Shown one piece after another: positions 1 through 6,197 of a stretch of 6,844 nucleotides of DNA. Below the pieces are notes generated by a model. It was not told where the DNA came from, made no database searches, and saw nothing but the letters and a program-made list of their open reading frames with translations. The position numbers and the translations under genes were made by a program. The number at the start of each line of letters is the position of its first letter. Position 1 is the stretch's first letter. Origin of the DNA: Geobacter sp. UBA6169 (GTDB lineage: Bacteria > Desulfobacterota > Desulfuromonadia > Geobacterales > Pseudopelobacteraceae); NCBI GenBank assembly GCA_002422265.1, contig DIUB01000150.1, positions 676 through 7,519 on the forward strand, read 5' to 3'.

Positions 1-140
1 TGGAGGATCTCCTTGATCTTCTCGCGGCTGCGGGAGACAAATTCACGGGTTGTGTCAGACATGGGGAACACCTGGCGCAGGTCGGCCGGTGCGATGATCG
101 GGGTGATGCCCGATACCTTCAGATTGTTGGTCTTGATCAT
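1..140 (-). CDS. class I 3-deoxy-7-phosphoheptulonate (DAHP) synthase, N-terminal fragment
   Basis: The protein condenses phosphoenolpyruvate with erythrose 4-phosphate in the cytoplasm, the first committed step of the shikimate pathway to aromatic amino acids. Only 46 full codons are visible, because the gene runs off the left edge. The reverse strand reads MIKTNNLKVSGITPIIAPAD, then a segment with FPMSD, and ends in SREKIKEIL. This matches the N-terminal arm of AroF/AroG/AroH-type enzymes: a short beta strand, then the pattern 'I.P.I.P..L...FP.....V...R..I..IL' just before the usual DDRLLVV.GPCSIHD block, which lies outside the window. In this family the N-terminal arm contributes to oligomerisation and feedback inhibition, but which amino acid inhibits this enzyme cannot be read here. 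The ATG start is supported by a GAGGTG Shine-Dalgarno about six bases upstream on the minus strand. The gene is transcribed divergently from gmhB. The AroF/G/H paralogue is not assignable, so no symbol is given. Confidence 0.82.
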   Translation of the reverse strand, partial: MIKTNNLKVSGITPIIAPADLRQVFPMSDTTREFVSRSREKIKEIL

Positions 141-195
141 GTTCTACACCTCAAACGACGATACCATCAGTTAAAGCATTTCTTATTACTGGATT

Positions 196-199
196 GGAG
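196..199 (+). promoter_or_regulatory. ribosome binding site that sets the gmhB TTG start at 206
   Basis: GGAG lies six bases before a TTG codon at 206-208, an ideal Shine-Dalgarno spacing. The in-frame upstream TTG codons at 194 and 200 overlap or abut this GGAG and have no comparable site of their own. There is no in-frame ATG before the catalytic DRDGT motif. I infer that translation starts at 206. Confidence 0.6.
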
Positions 200-205
200 T
201 TGCGC

Positions 206-781
206 TTGTCAAATTCAAACCTGTTTCATACCACCAAACAGGCGGTCTTTCTGGATCGGGACGGCACCATCAATGTAGAAAAAGACTATCTCTATCGACC
301 TGAAGAGTTTGAGTTTATTCCAGGAGCTGCAGAAGCGATCAGGCGTCTGAACCAGGCTGGTTTTCTGGTGGTGGTGATCACCAATCAGTCCGGGGTTGCC
401 CGGGGATATTATACTGAACAGGATGTGCATCACCTGCACCGGCATATCGGGCAGCTGCTTTCCCTTTCTGGTGCATGGGTTGATGCCTGGTATTACTGTC
501 CCCATCATCCCTCCGGAAAGACACCCTACAATCTGGACTGCGGCTGTCGCAAGCCCCGTACCGGTATGCTGGAGCAGGCTGCACGGGATCTCGGTATCGA
601 TCTTTCCCGTTCCTGGATGGTAGGAGATAAACAGGTGGATGTAGAAGCCGGGATTGCAGCCGGTTGTCGACCGGTGCTGGTGCTGACCGGCTACGGTGCC
701 GACGCGTGTTCCCTGGTGCCTGCTACGGTGCCGCGCTGCCGTGATCTGGCTGCAGCTGCAGAGCTGATTGCTGCTGTTTGA
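206..781 (+). CDS. gmhB: D-glycero-D-manno-heptose-1,7-bisphosphate 7-phosphatase (HAD family)
   Basis: This is a cytoplasmic HAD-superfamily phosphatase that removes the C7 phosphate from heptose 1,7-bisphosphate on the path to ADP-heptose for the LPS inner core. From the TTG at 206 it is 191 residues, the same length as E. coli GmhB. The HAD motifs are all present: nucleophile motif FLDRDGT (D17 and acid/base D19), motif II VITNQSG (T59, N60), motif III lysine K116 in CRKP, and motif IV MVGDKQVD (D141, D145). The zinc-binding loop typical of GmhB is intact: C98 and H100 in CPHH, then C112 and C114 in CGC. These Cys/His ligands separate it from generic HAD phosphatases; the related histidinol-phosphatase domain of HisB is less likely because no histidine gene is nearby. 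It is followed 73 bases later by rfbA on the same strand, another sugar-phosphate gene. The partner genes hldE and gmhA are not in the window. An upstream TTG at 194 would add four residues, but without a good ribosome binding site. Confidence 0.92.
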   Translation: MSNSNLFHTTKQAVFLDRDGTINVEKDYLYRPEEFEFIPGAAEAIRRLNQAGFLVVVITNQSGVARGYYTEQDVHHLHRHIGQLLSLSGAWVDAWYYCPHHPSGKTPYNLDCGCRKPRTGMLEQAARDLGIDLSRSWMVGDKQVDVEAGIAAGCRPVLVLTGYGADACSLVPATVPRCRDLAAAAELIAAV

Positions 782-854
782 CAGTGCATAGGCTCTGTGT
801 TACTTCTGTCAAGTTTCGTGCCCTGACAACAGCTATCTGAAAGGATTTTACGCT

Positions 855-1745
855 ATGCCCCCCATTACCAAAGGTATTGTGCTTGCCGGCGGGGCCGGAA
901 GCAGGCTCTACCCCCTGACTCTGGTGGCCAGCAAACAGTTGCAGCCGGTCTATGACAAGCCGATGATCTACTATCCCCTGGCCACACTGATGGCTGCAGG
1001 GATCAAGGATATCCTGCTGATTTCAACGCCCCATGATGTTCCACGTTTTGAGGCCCTGCTGGGCAACGGCTCCCGTTGGGGGATCTCTCTGACCTATGCG
1101 GTTCAACCTGAGCCGAAGGGGATTGCCCAGGCGTTTCTGATCGGTGAGCAGTTTATTGAAAAGCAACCGGTTTGCCTGATCCTGGGGGACAATATCTTTT
1201 ACGGCAAGATGCACCTGGATCGTCTGGTGTCCGGCTTTGACAGCGGTGCCCGGGTATTCGGGTACTATGTCCACGATCCTGAGCGATATGGCGTGGTGGA
1301 GTTTGATGCCGACGGCAAGGTGTTGTCAATCGAGGAGAAACCAGCAGCGCCAAAATCGAATTACGCAGTGCCGGGGCTCTATCTGTATGATGGCCGGGTC
1401 TGTGAGGTGGCCCGGTCGATTGCTCCGTCGGCGCGGGGTGAGCTGGAGATCACCGATGTCAATCTGGAATATCTCCGTCGTGGGCAGCTGCATGTTGAGC
1501 GGCTGGGACGCGGCATTGCCTGGCTCGATACCGGCACACACAAGTCGCTGCTTGAGGCCAGTAATTTTATCGAAACCCTGGAGGCCCGCCAGGGGCTCAA
1601 GATCGCCTGCCTGGAAGAAATCGCCCTGCGTCGCGGCTTTATTGACTGTGCGGCCATGGCGCAGGTGATCGAGGCTACGCCCAACTCCAGCTACCGCGAA
1701 TACCTGCAGCGTGTCCTGCATGAAGCACGTTGCGGATTGCTTTGA
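855..1745 (+). CDS. rfbA: glucose-1-phosphate thymidylyltransferase (RmlA/RfbA)
   Basis: The enzyme joins dTTP and glucose 1-phosphate to give dTDP-glucose and pyrophosphate, the entry to dTDP-L-rhamnose and related deoxysugars used in O-antigen and other surface glycans. At 296 residues it is close to the usual 290-295. The N-terminal nucleotide-binding signature LAGGAGSRLYPLT is at residues 10-22, followed by SKQLQPVYDKPMIYYP (26-41) with catalytic-site K27. The metal-binding aspartates are D112 in ILGDNIFYG and D225 in WLDTGTH. DPERYGVVEFD (141-151), EEKP (160-163) and GELEITDVN (195-203) are further hallmarks of the short RmlA class. The start ATG has AAGGA nine bases upstream. rmlB, rmlC and rmlD are not seen here. 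The stop is 30 bases before mreC on the same strand with no terminator-like structure between, so co-transcription with the rod-shape genes is plausible. Confidence 0.95.
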   Translation: MPPITKGIVLAGGAGSRLYPLTLVASKQLQPVYDKPMIYYPLATLMAAGIKDILLISTPHDVPRFEALLGNGSRWGISLTYAVQPEPKGIAQAFLIGEQFIEKQPVCLILGDNIFYGKMHLDRLVSGFDSGARVFGYYVHDPERYGVVEFDADGKVLSIEEKPAAPKSNYAVPGLYLYDGRVCEVARSIAPSARGELEITDVNLEYLRRGQLHVERLGRGIAWLDTGTHKSLLEASNFIETLEARQGLKIACLEEIALRRGFIDCAAMAQVIEATPNSSYREYLQRVLHEARCGLL

Positions 1746-1775
1746 TCCGGCCCGCTCGGTATGACTGTCTGAATC

Positions 1776-2600
1776 ATGTTTGATTTTCTGAAGAAATATT
1801 CCTTGCCGATTCTGGTGGGGATCGCACTGCTGTCAGCCTTGATGGTGTATTCTCTGAATCTGCCCCAGTCGCGGCATGCCAACCGGCTTGAGCGGGGGGT
1901 GGGTGATGCCCTGGCCCCGGTACAGCAGCAGGCTGAGCGTGGCGGCTCCTTTCTGGGCCAGCTCTGGTACGATTATATTGCTCTGGTGCAGGTGAAGCAG
2001 GAAAACGACCGGCTCAAGGCAGATATCAAGCAGCTGAACAGTGCCCTGGTAACGGCTTCTGAGGCGATACAGGAAAACGATCGACTGGTGCGGCTGCTTG
2101 ATCTGCGTAAGACCTTCAGGGAACCGACCGTAGCTGCCAGTGTGATTGGTGAGGATGTGACACCCTGGTTTCGTACCTTGACCATAGACCGCGGCGCTGC
2201 TGACGGCATACAGGAGGGGATGCCGGTTCTGGCTGCCGACGGCGTTGTAGGCCAGACGATCAAGGTGGCTTCCCATGCAAGCCGGGTGCTGCTGCTGACC
2301 GATCATGCCAGTTCCATTGCTGCCATGATCCAGCGTTCCCGTGCACGCGGGGTTGTCAAAGGGCGGGGTGACAACCTCTGTTCCCTTGAGTTTACCATGC
2401 GGGGCGAAGATGTGCAGGTTGGTGATCAGGTGATCAGTTCCGGCATAGGCGGTGTTTTTGCCAAAGGGCTGCCGATCGGTGAAGTGACCATGGTCAAAAA
2501 GGGAGAATATGGCATCTTCCAGACCGTCTCGATTCGACCCTACGTCAACAGCGCCCATCTTGAGGAACTGCTGGTGGTGTTGCGTGCCCCCCGGGACTGA
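1776..2600 (+). CDS. mreC: rod shape-determining protein MreC
   Basis: MreC is a bitopic inner-membrane protein whose periplasmic part binds PBP2 and, with MreD, controls the RodA-PBP2 elongation machine. The 274 residues show the usual order: a short cytoplasmic MFDFLKKY, one membrane segment at about 9-29, a coiled coil at about 66-112 (QENDRL occurs twice, at 75-80 and 99-104), then the beta-rich domain. Family signatures in that domain are VIGEDVTPWFRTLTIDRG (123-140, invariant PWF), GMPVLAADGVVGQ, RARGVVKGRG and SSGIGGVFAKGLPIGEV near the C terminus. The ATG at 1776 follows an in-frame TGA two codons upstream, so no longer start is possible; no good Shine-Dalgarno precedes it, which suggests weak or coupled initiation from rfbA translation. 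mreD begins 12 bases after the stop. mreB is not upstream in this window. Confidence 0.96.
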   Translation: MFDFLKKYSLPILVGIALLSALMVYSLNLPQSRHANRLERGVGDALAPVQQQAERGGSFLGQLWYDYIALVQVKQENDRLKADIKQLNSALVTASEAIQENDRLVRLLDLRKTFREPTVAASVIGEDVTPWFRTLTIDRGAADGIQEGMPVLAADGVVGQTIKVASHASRVLLLTDHASSIAAMIQRSRARGVVKGRGDNLCSLEFTMRGEDVQVGDQVISSGIGGVFAKGLPIGEVTMVKKGEYGIFQTVSIRPYVNSAHLEELLVVLRAPRD

Positions 2601-2612
2601 GGCTGGTGTCCC

Positions 2613-3101
2613 ATGAGGGGGTTGGTCAGCTGGACAGTCCTGGTGGTGGCGCTGGCTGTGTTCCAGACGTCACTGCTGTCGCAGGTGCTGGTGTCATCAT
2701 ACAAGCCGGATCTCTTGCTGCTGCTGATGGTGTTGCTGGCCCTGCGGGCGTCGTTTGGCGTGAGTCTGCCGGCCGCATACGGTCTGGGGCTGCTCAAGGA
2801 TTGTCTGAGCGGCATCTATTTCGGGCTGAACGCCTTCTCGTTTTTGGTGGTCTATCTGGTACTCAGGCTGCTCTCCGATCGTCTCTATGTGCAGAACGCT
2901 TTTCTGCTGGTCTTGACCGTGTCTGTGGCTACGGTAGCTACCATGTTTATGAATCTGATCCTGCTCTCCATTTTTTCCGAAGCTACCGGTCTTTTTTCCT
3001 CATTGATGGCAACCTTGGTACCCCATCTGCTGATGAACGCTTTTGCCGCCTCACTGGTCGCAACGGTGCCTGAATTCGTCACGGCCCGGTACAGCCGATG
3101 A
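2613..3101 (+). CDS. mreD: rod shape-determining protein MreD
   Basis: MreD is a small polytopic inner-membrane subunit of the elongasome that works with MreC to control PBP2-RodA. The product is 162 residues, the usual size, and is almost entirely hydrophobic, with about five membrane segments (roughly 5-27, 33-55, 68-88, 95-121 and 130-152). The most conserved MreD features are visible: KPDLLLLL at 31-38, then GLGLLKDCLSGIYFGLNAFS at 57-76, including the D63 and G67 positions and the G-x-N pattern. GAGG, about ten bases before the ATG and overlapping the end of mreC, is the likely ribosome binding site. The stop overlaps the mrdA start as ATGA. A different-frame reading from 2606 spans almost the same bases, but its product has no membrane or MreD-like character, so this frame is the real one. 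Confidence 0.94.
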   Translation: MRGLVSWTVLVVALAVFQTSLLSQVLVSSYKPDLLLLLMVLLALRASFGVSLPAAYGLGLLKDCLSGIYFGLNAFSFLVVYLVLRLLSDRLYVQNAFLLVLTVSVATVATMFMNLILLSIFSEATGLFSSLMATLVPHLLMNAFAASLVATVPEFVTARYSR

Positions 3102-5041
3102 TCAAGACGCAACGCTATGTCAGGGAGCTTGAACAGCCCAGGCGGAGGACAATCCTGCTGGCCTTTGCCGTTGCGGTGCTGTTTGGGGTGCTGCTGCTGC
3201 GGCTCTGGTATTTGCAGGTCATCAAGGTAGACGAGTATCGCGCCATGTCTGAGAACAACCGGCTGCGTTTTCTGCCGGTGACAGCCTCCCGCGGTGCTCT
3301 GATGGACCGCAACGGTGTCGTGCTGGTCAACAATCGCCCGGCCTTCAGCCTGACGATCATACCCCAGGAGGTGGAAGATATTGAGAAGACCCTTGACCGG
3401 CTTGCCTCCCTGCTGAAACTTGATCGGGTTGAACTGGGTGAAAAGTGGCAGAAGGCCAAGGGGCGCGCCCGTTACTATCCGGTGGTGGTAGCCGTGAACC
3501 TCAGCCGTGAACAGGTTGAGATCGTTGAAGAGAATCGTCTGCGGCTGCCCGGGGTAGAAGTGGCCATGAAGCCGGTTCGCCAGTACGCCTTCAAAACGTC
3601 AGCTGCCCATCTGCTGGGATATATCGGTGAGATATCGGACAAGGAGCTGGAGCAGCCTGACTACGCTGATTTCAATCCCGGTGATTATGTGGGTAAGAAC
3701 GGTATTGAAAAGGCCTGGGAACAGGAGCTGCACGGTGCTGACGGCGGGCGTCAGCTGGAGGTTGATTCGCGGGGGCGGGTTTTGCGGGTGTTGTCGGAAA
3801 GCAGTCCTACTGTCGGCAACAGCCTGGTACTGACCATTGACCAGCGCCTGCAGCAGATCAGTGAACAGGCCTTTGGATCACAGGCCGGCGCTGCGGTGGT
3901 AATGAACGTGACCAATGGCGAAATACTGGCCTTTGCCAGTAACCCGGTCTTTGATCCTGCGCTTTTTGCCGGCAGGATTCCTCCTGATGTCTGGAAGGGA
4001 TATCTGGAGGACAAACGTCGCCCCCTTGAAAACAAGGCCTTGACCGGACAGTACCCCCCCGGCTCCACCTACAAGATCATCACGGCGCTGGCAGGTCTGG
4101 AGGCCGGGGTTATCAATGAACATACCACGGTTCAGTGTGGTGGTGATTACGAGATGGGTAAAAGTAAATTCCGTTGCTGGAAATCGAGTGGCCATGGTGC
4201 CGTCAATCTGCGTAAATCCCTGAAAGAGTCGTGTGATGTGTATTACTACTGGCTTGGAGAAAAGATCGGGGTCGACCGGATCGCTGCCATGGCTGAGCGT
4301 TTTCATCTGGGCAAGGAACTGGGGATAGGTTTGCAGTATGAGAAAAAAGGGCTGATCCCAACCATGGCCTGGAAGTTGAAACGGTTCAGTAAAAAGTGGC
4401 TGCCCGGTGAAACACTGCCGGTTGCCATTGGCCAGGGGTATGTCCTGATGACACCGCTGCAGATGGCCTCCATGATCAGCACTGTTGCCAATGAAGGCAC
4501 CATCTACCGGCCGCACCTGGTCAAACGGGTGGTTGATCAGGATGGCAAGACCATACGGGAGTTTGCACCTGAGGCACTGGGATCAACCGGTATTTCATCG
4601 GCCCTTTTCAAGAAAATCAAGCAGGGGCTGTTTGCCGTGGTGAATGAAACAGCAGGAACAGGCGGCAGCGCACGACTTTGGGATTACAAGGTGGCCGGCA
4701 AGACCGGCACTTCGCAGGTAGTCAAGCTGGGGGAAGACCGAAAAAAGGCTCTCAAGTATGAACACCGTGATCACGGCCTGTTTGTGGCCTTTGCACCGTA
4801 TGATAAGCCGGAGATCGCCGTGGCGGTGGTGGTTGAGCATGGCGGCGGCGGCGGAGCAGTGGCAGCGCCGATAGCCGGCAGGATACTGCGGGGCTATTTT
4901 GATCTACAAAAGCCACCTGCAGCAACCCCGCCATCGGCTGAAACACCGGTCAGGGAGACCGAGGCCGTTGAGCAACCGTTAGAATCTTCCCGGCCGCCTC
5001 AACCATCGACACCGCACGAGCGGGGAGACAACCGTGATTGA
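3098..5041 (+). CDS. mrdA: penicillin-binding protein 2, peptidoglycan D,D-transpeptidase of the elongasome
   Basis: PBP2 is a class B PBP anchored in the inner membrane that cross-links peptidoglycan during side-wall growth and pairs with the glycosyltransferase RodA. Of 647 residues, about 18-42 form the single membrane anchor. The pedestal/dimerisation domain follows, from about 55 (RGALMDRNG at 65-73; VGKNGIEKAWE near 200) to about 235. The transpeptidase domain starts at about 243 with LTIDQRLQQ. All three active-site motifs are intact: SxxK as STYK (nucleophile S323, K326), the SxD-type second motif as SCD (S378-D380), and KTGT (K535-T538). PPGSTYK and GQGYVLMTPLQMA are PBP2-like, and the mreD and rodA neighbours make PBP2 far likelier than FtsI. 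A proline-, serine- and glutamate-rich tail (about 605-647) extends past the folded domain. The start overlaps the mreD stop by four bases (ATGA), implying translational coupling. The last eight bases overlap rodA. Confidence 0.96.
   Translation: MIKTQRYVRELEQPRRRTILLAFAVAVLFGVLLLRLWYLQVIKVDEYRAMSENNRLRFLPVTASRGALMDRNGVVLVNNRPAFSLTIIPQEVEDIEKTLDRLASLLKLDRVELGEKWQKAKGRARYYPVVVAVNLSREQVEIVEENRLRLPGVEVAMKPVRQYAFKTSAAHLLGYIGEISDKELEQPDYADFNPGDYVGKNGIEKAWEQELHGADGGRQLEVDSRGRVLRVLSESSPTVGNSLVLTIDQRLQQISEQAFGSQAGAAVVMNVTNGEILAFASNPVFDPALFAGRIPPDVWKGYLEDKRRPLENKALTGQYPPGSTYKIITALAGLEAGVINEHTTVQCGGDYEMGKSKFRCWKSSGHGAVNLRKSLKESCDVYYYWLGEKIGVDRIAAMAERFHLGKELGIGLQYEKKGLIPTMAWKLKRFSKKWLPGETLPVAIGQGYVLMTPLQMASMISTVANEGTIYRPHLVKRVVDQDGKTIREFAPEALGSTGISSALFKKIKQGLFAVVNETAGTGGSARLWDYKVAGKTGTSQVVKLGEDRKKALKYEHRDHGLFVAFAPYDKPEIAVAVVVEHGGGGGAVAAPIAGRILRGYFDLQKPPAATPPSAETPVRETEAVEQPLESSRPPQPSTPHERGDNRD
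5022..5027 (+). promoter_or_regulatory. strong ribosome binding site for the rodA GTG start, inside mrdA
   Basis: GGGGAG lies six bases upstream of the GTG at 5034, within the final codons of mrdA. It is one of the best Shine-Dalgarno sites in the window and supports the GTG start and the eight-base gene overlap. No in-frame ATG occurs until well into the first membrane segment (near residue 24), which would truncate the protein. Confidence 0.75.
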
Positions 5042-6134
5042 TCGTCGTCTGGTAACCAACTTTGACTGGACCCTGATCGGATTGGTGAGCATCATCTGTC
5101 TGATGGGGATCATGAACATCTACAGTGCCTCTGCCGCCTATAAGCTGGTCGGAGCGCCTTATTATATCAAACAGATAAACTGGATGGTCTTCGGGCTGTT
5201 GATCTCACTGGTGGTTGCCAGTCTTGACTATCATATACTGGAAGATTTTGCTTACTGGTTTTACTGTGTTCTGATCATCTTGCTGATTGCGGTGCTGCTG
5301 ATAGGCAAGACATCCTTAGGCGCGACCCGCTGGCTTAATCTTGGCCTCTTTACCATTCAACCGTCTGAGCTTGTGAAGATCGGCATCATCATCACCTTTG
5401 CCCGTTTTTTCAACAATTATCATACCGTTGAGGGGCTGACGGTCAAGGATATGCTGTTCCCTCTGGGGATACTGGCGGTGCCGGCACTGCTGATCATGAA
5501 ACAGCCTGATCTGGGTACGGCGATCCTGGTGGTACTGATTGCCCTTTCCATGGCGTTCTACGTCGGCTTTCGCTGGTCCACCATTGTGGCCTTTGTCCTG
5601 GTAACCCTGCCGCTGGCCTGGTTTACCTGGGCAGTCTATATGAAGCCGTACCAGAAAAGCCGGGTTCTGAACTTTCTTGATCCTGATCGCTCGCGTCTGG
5701 GCAGCGGCTATCACATCATCCAGAGCAAGATTGCGGTCGGGTCCGGCGGTTTTTTTGGCAAGGGGTATGTGCAGGGCACCCAGTCGCAGTTGCGCTTTCT
5801 GCCGGAACAGCATACCGATTTCGCCTTTTCCGTCTTTGCCGAGGAGTGGGGATTTGCCGGGACGCTGATCCTGATCATACTCTACCTCTGCCTGATCCTG
5901 TGGGGGCTAAACATAGCCCGGCGTTGCAATGACCGGCTTGGGGGGCTGCTGGCGGTAGGGGTCACGGCCATGCTGTTCTGGCATACGGTCATCAACATCG
6001 GTATGGTGATCGGCCTGTTTCCGGTGGTGGGGGTGCCGTTGCCGTTCTTCTCCTACGGCGGTACCTCCATGATCACCTCCATGGTCGGTGTCGGTATTTT
6101 GCAGAGCATCAGTATGCGGCGGTTTATGTTTTAA
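5034..6134 (+). CDS. rodA: peptidoglycan glycosyltransferase RodA (SEDS family)
   Basis: RodA is the polytopic inner-membrane enzyme that polymerises lipid II into glycan strands during cell elongation, acting as a complex with PBP2 under MreC/MreD control. At 366 residues it is close to E. coli RodA (370), with about ten hydrophobic membrane segments starting near residue 12. SEDS signatures are clear: IYSAS near the N terminus, GATRW then QPSELVKIG, KQPDLGTA (156-163, D159), the extracellular loop ending LPEQHTDFAF with the putative catalytic D262, EEWGFAG just after, and VVGVPLPFFSYGGTSM near the C terminus. D262 falls at the same residue number as the catalytic Asp known in E. coli RodA. 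FtsW is less likely, given the mrdA neighbour and the HTDFAF wording. Translation starts at GTG, eight bases before the end of mrdA, with a strong internal ribosome binding site. It is the last gene of the mreC-to-rodA block; secA follows after 63 bases. Confidence 0.96.
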   Translation: MIDRRLVTNFDWTLIGLVSIICLMGIMNIYSASAAYKLVGAPYYIKQINWMVFGLLISLVVASLDYHILEDFAYWFYCVLIILLIAVLLIGKTSLGATRWLNLGLFTIQPSELVKIGIIITFARFFNNYHTVEGLTVKDMLFPLGILAVPALLIMKQPDLGTAILVVLIALSMAFYVGFRWSTIVAFVLVTLPLAWFTWAVYMKPYQKSRVLNFLDPDRSRLGSGYHIIQSKIAVGSGGFFGKGYVQGTQSQLRFLPEQHTDFAFSVFAEEWGFAGTLILIILYLCLILWGLNIARRCNDRLGGLLAVGVTAMLFWHTVINIGMVIGLFPVVGVPLPFFSYGGTSMITSMVGVGILQSISMRRFMF

Positions 6135-6142
6135 TTCTTCTG

Positions 6143-6151
6143 TGCTAGAGT
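6143..6151 (+). promoter_or_regulatory. possible extended -10 promoter element for secA
   Basis: TGCTAGAGT resembles an extended -10 (TGn followed by TAGAGT, four of six matches to TATAAT), 47 bases before the secA start. The best spaced -35 candidate, TTTATG at 6123-6128 inside the end of rodA, matches only three of six positions. The call is weak; secA could instead be read through from rodA. Confidence 0.22.
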
Positions 6152-6166
6152 ATTTCGATTTTTATC

Positions 6167-6181
6167 CTGAAAAAATTTCAG
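6167..6181 (+). repeat. short perfect inverted repeat in the secA leader
   Basis: CTGAAA and TTTCAG form a six-base-pair stem around a three-A loop, ending six bases before the secA Shine-Dalgarno (GGAG at 6187-6190). It is A/T-rich, short and not followed by a T-run, so it is not a convincing intrinsic terminator. An overlapping alternative pairing, ATTTTT (6158-6163) with AAAAAT (6171-6176), excludes it. Both may be chance in an A/T-rich spacer. Confidence 0.3.
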
Positions 6182-6197
6182 AATCTGGAGCCATGCA

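Noticed and set aside
806..829. Imperfect inverted repeat (TGTCA ... TGACA) between gmhB and rfbA, considered as terminator or operator
   Set aside because: The stem is only five pairs plus a broken extension, the loop is long and no T-run follows, so neither a terminator nor a specific operator can be supported.
1833..2558. 241-codon open frame on the minus strand opposite mreC
   Set aside because: It is the antisense shadow of a clear MreC, has no recognisable domain and no ribosome binding site, and its openness is explained by the G/C-rich codon positions of the sense gene.
2606..3073. 155-codon plus-strand frame overlapping mreD
   Set aside because: The overlapping mreD frame carries MreD hallmarks and membrane segments. 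This frame lacks both and has a low-complexity Gly/Ala/Val start.
4053..4061. Run of seven C next to the PBP2 active-site serine codon, considered as a programmed frameshift site
   Set aside because: The zero frame continues through STYK, SCD and KTGT with normal PBP2 sequence, and no alternative frame gives a sensible product. It is an ordinary Pro-Pro-Gly codon run.
3878..4516. 212-codon open frame on the minus strand opposite mrdA
   Set aside because: It lies entirely inside the PBP2 transpeptidase coding region, whose motifs are intact. The antisense product shows no family features.
4841..4855. GGC trinucleotide run encoding five glycines in PBP2
   Set aside because: It is short, and glycine-rich sequence after the EHG segment is common in this family. 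There is no evidence of variable repeat behaviour from a single sequence.
6135..6197. Search for a SecM-like arrest peptide or small ORF upstream of secA
   Set aside because: The gap is only 63 bases and has no start codon with a ribosome binding site other than that of secA.
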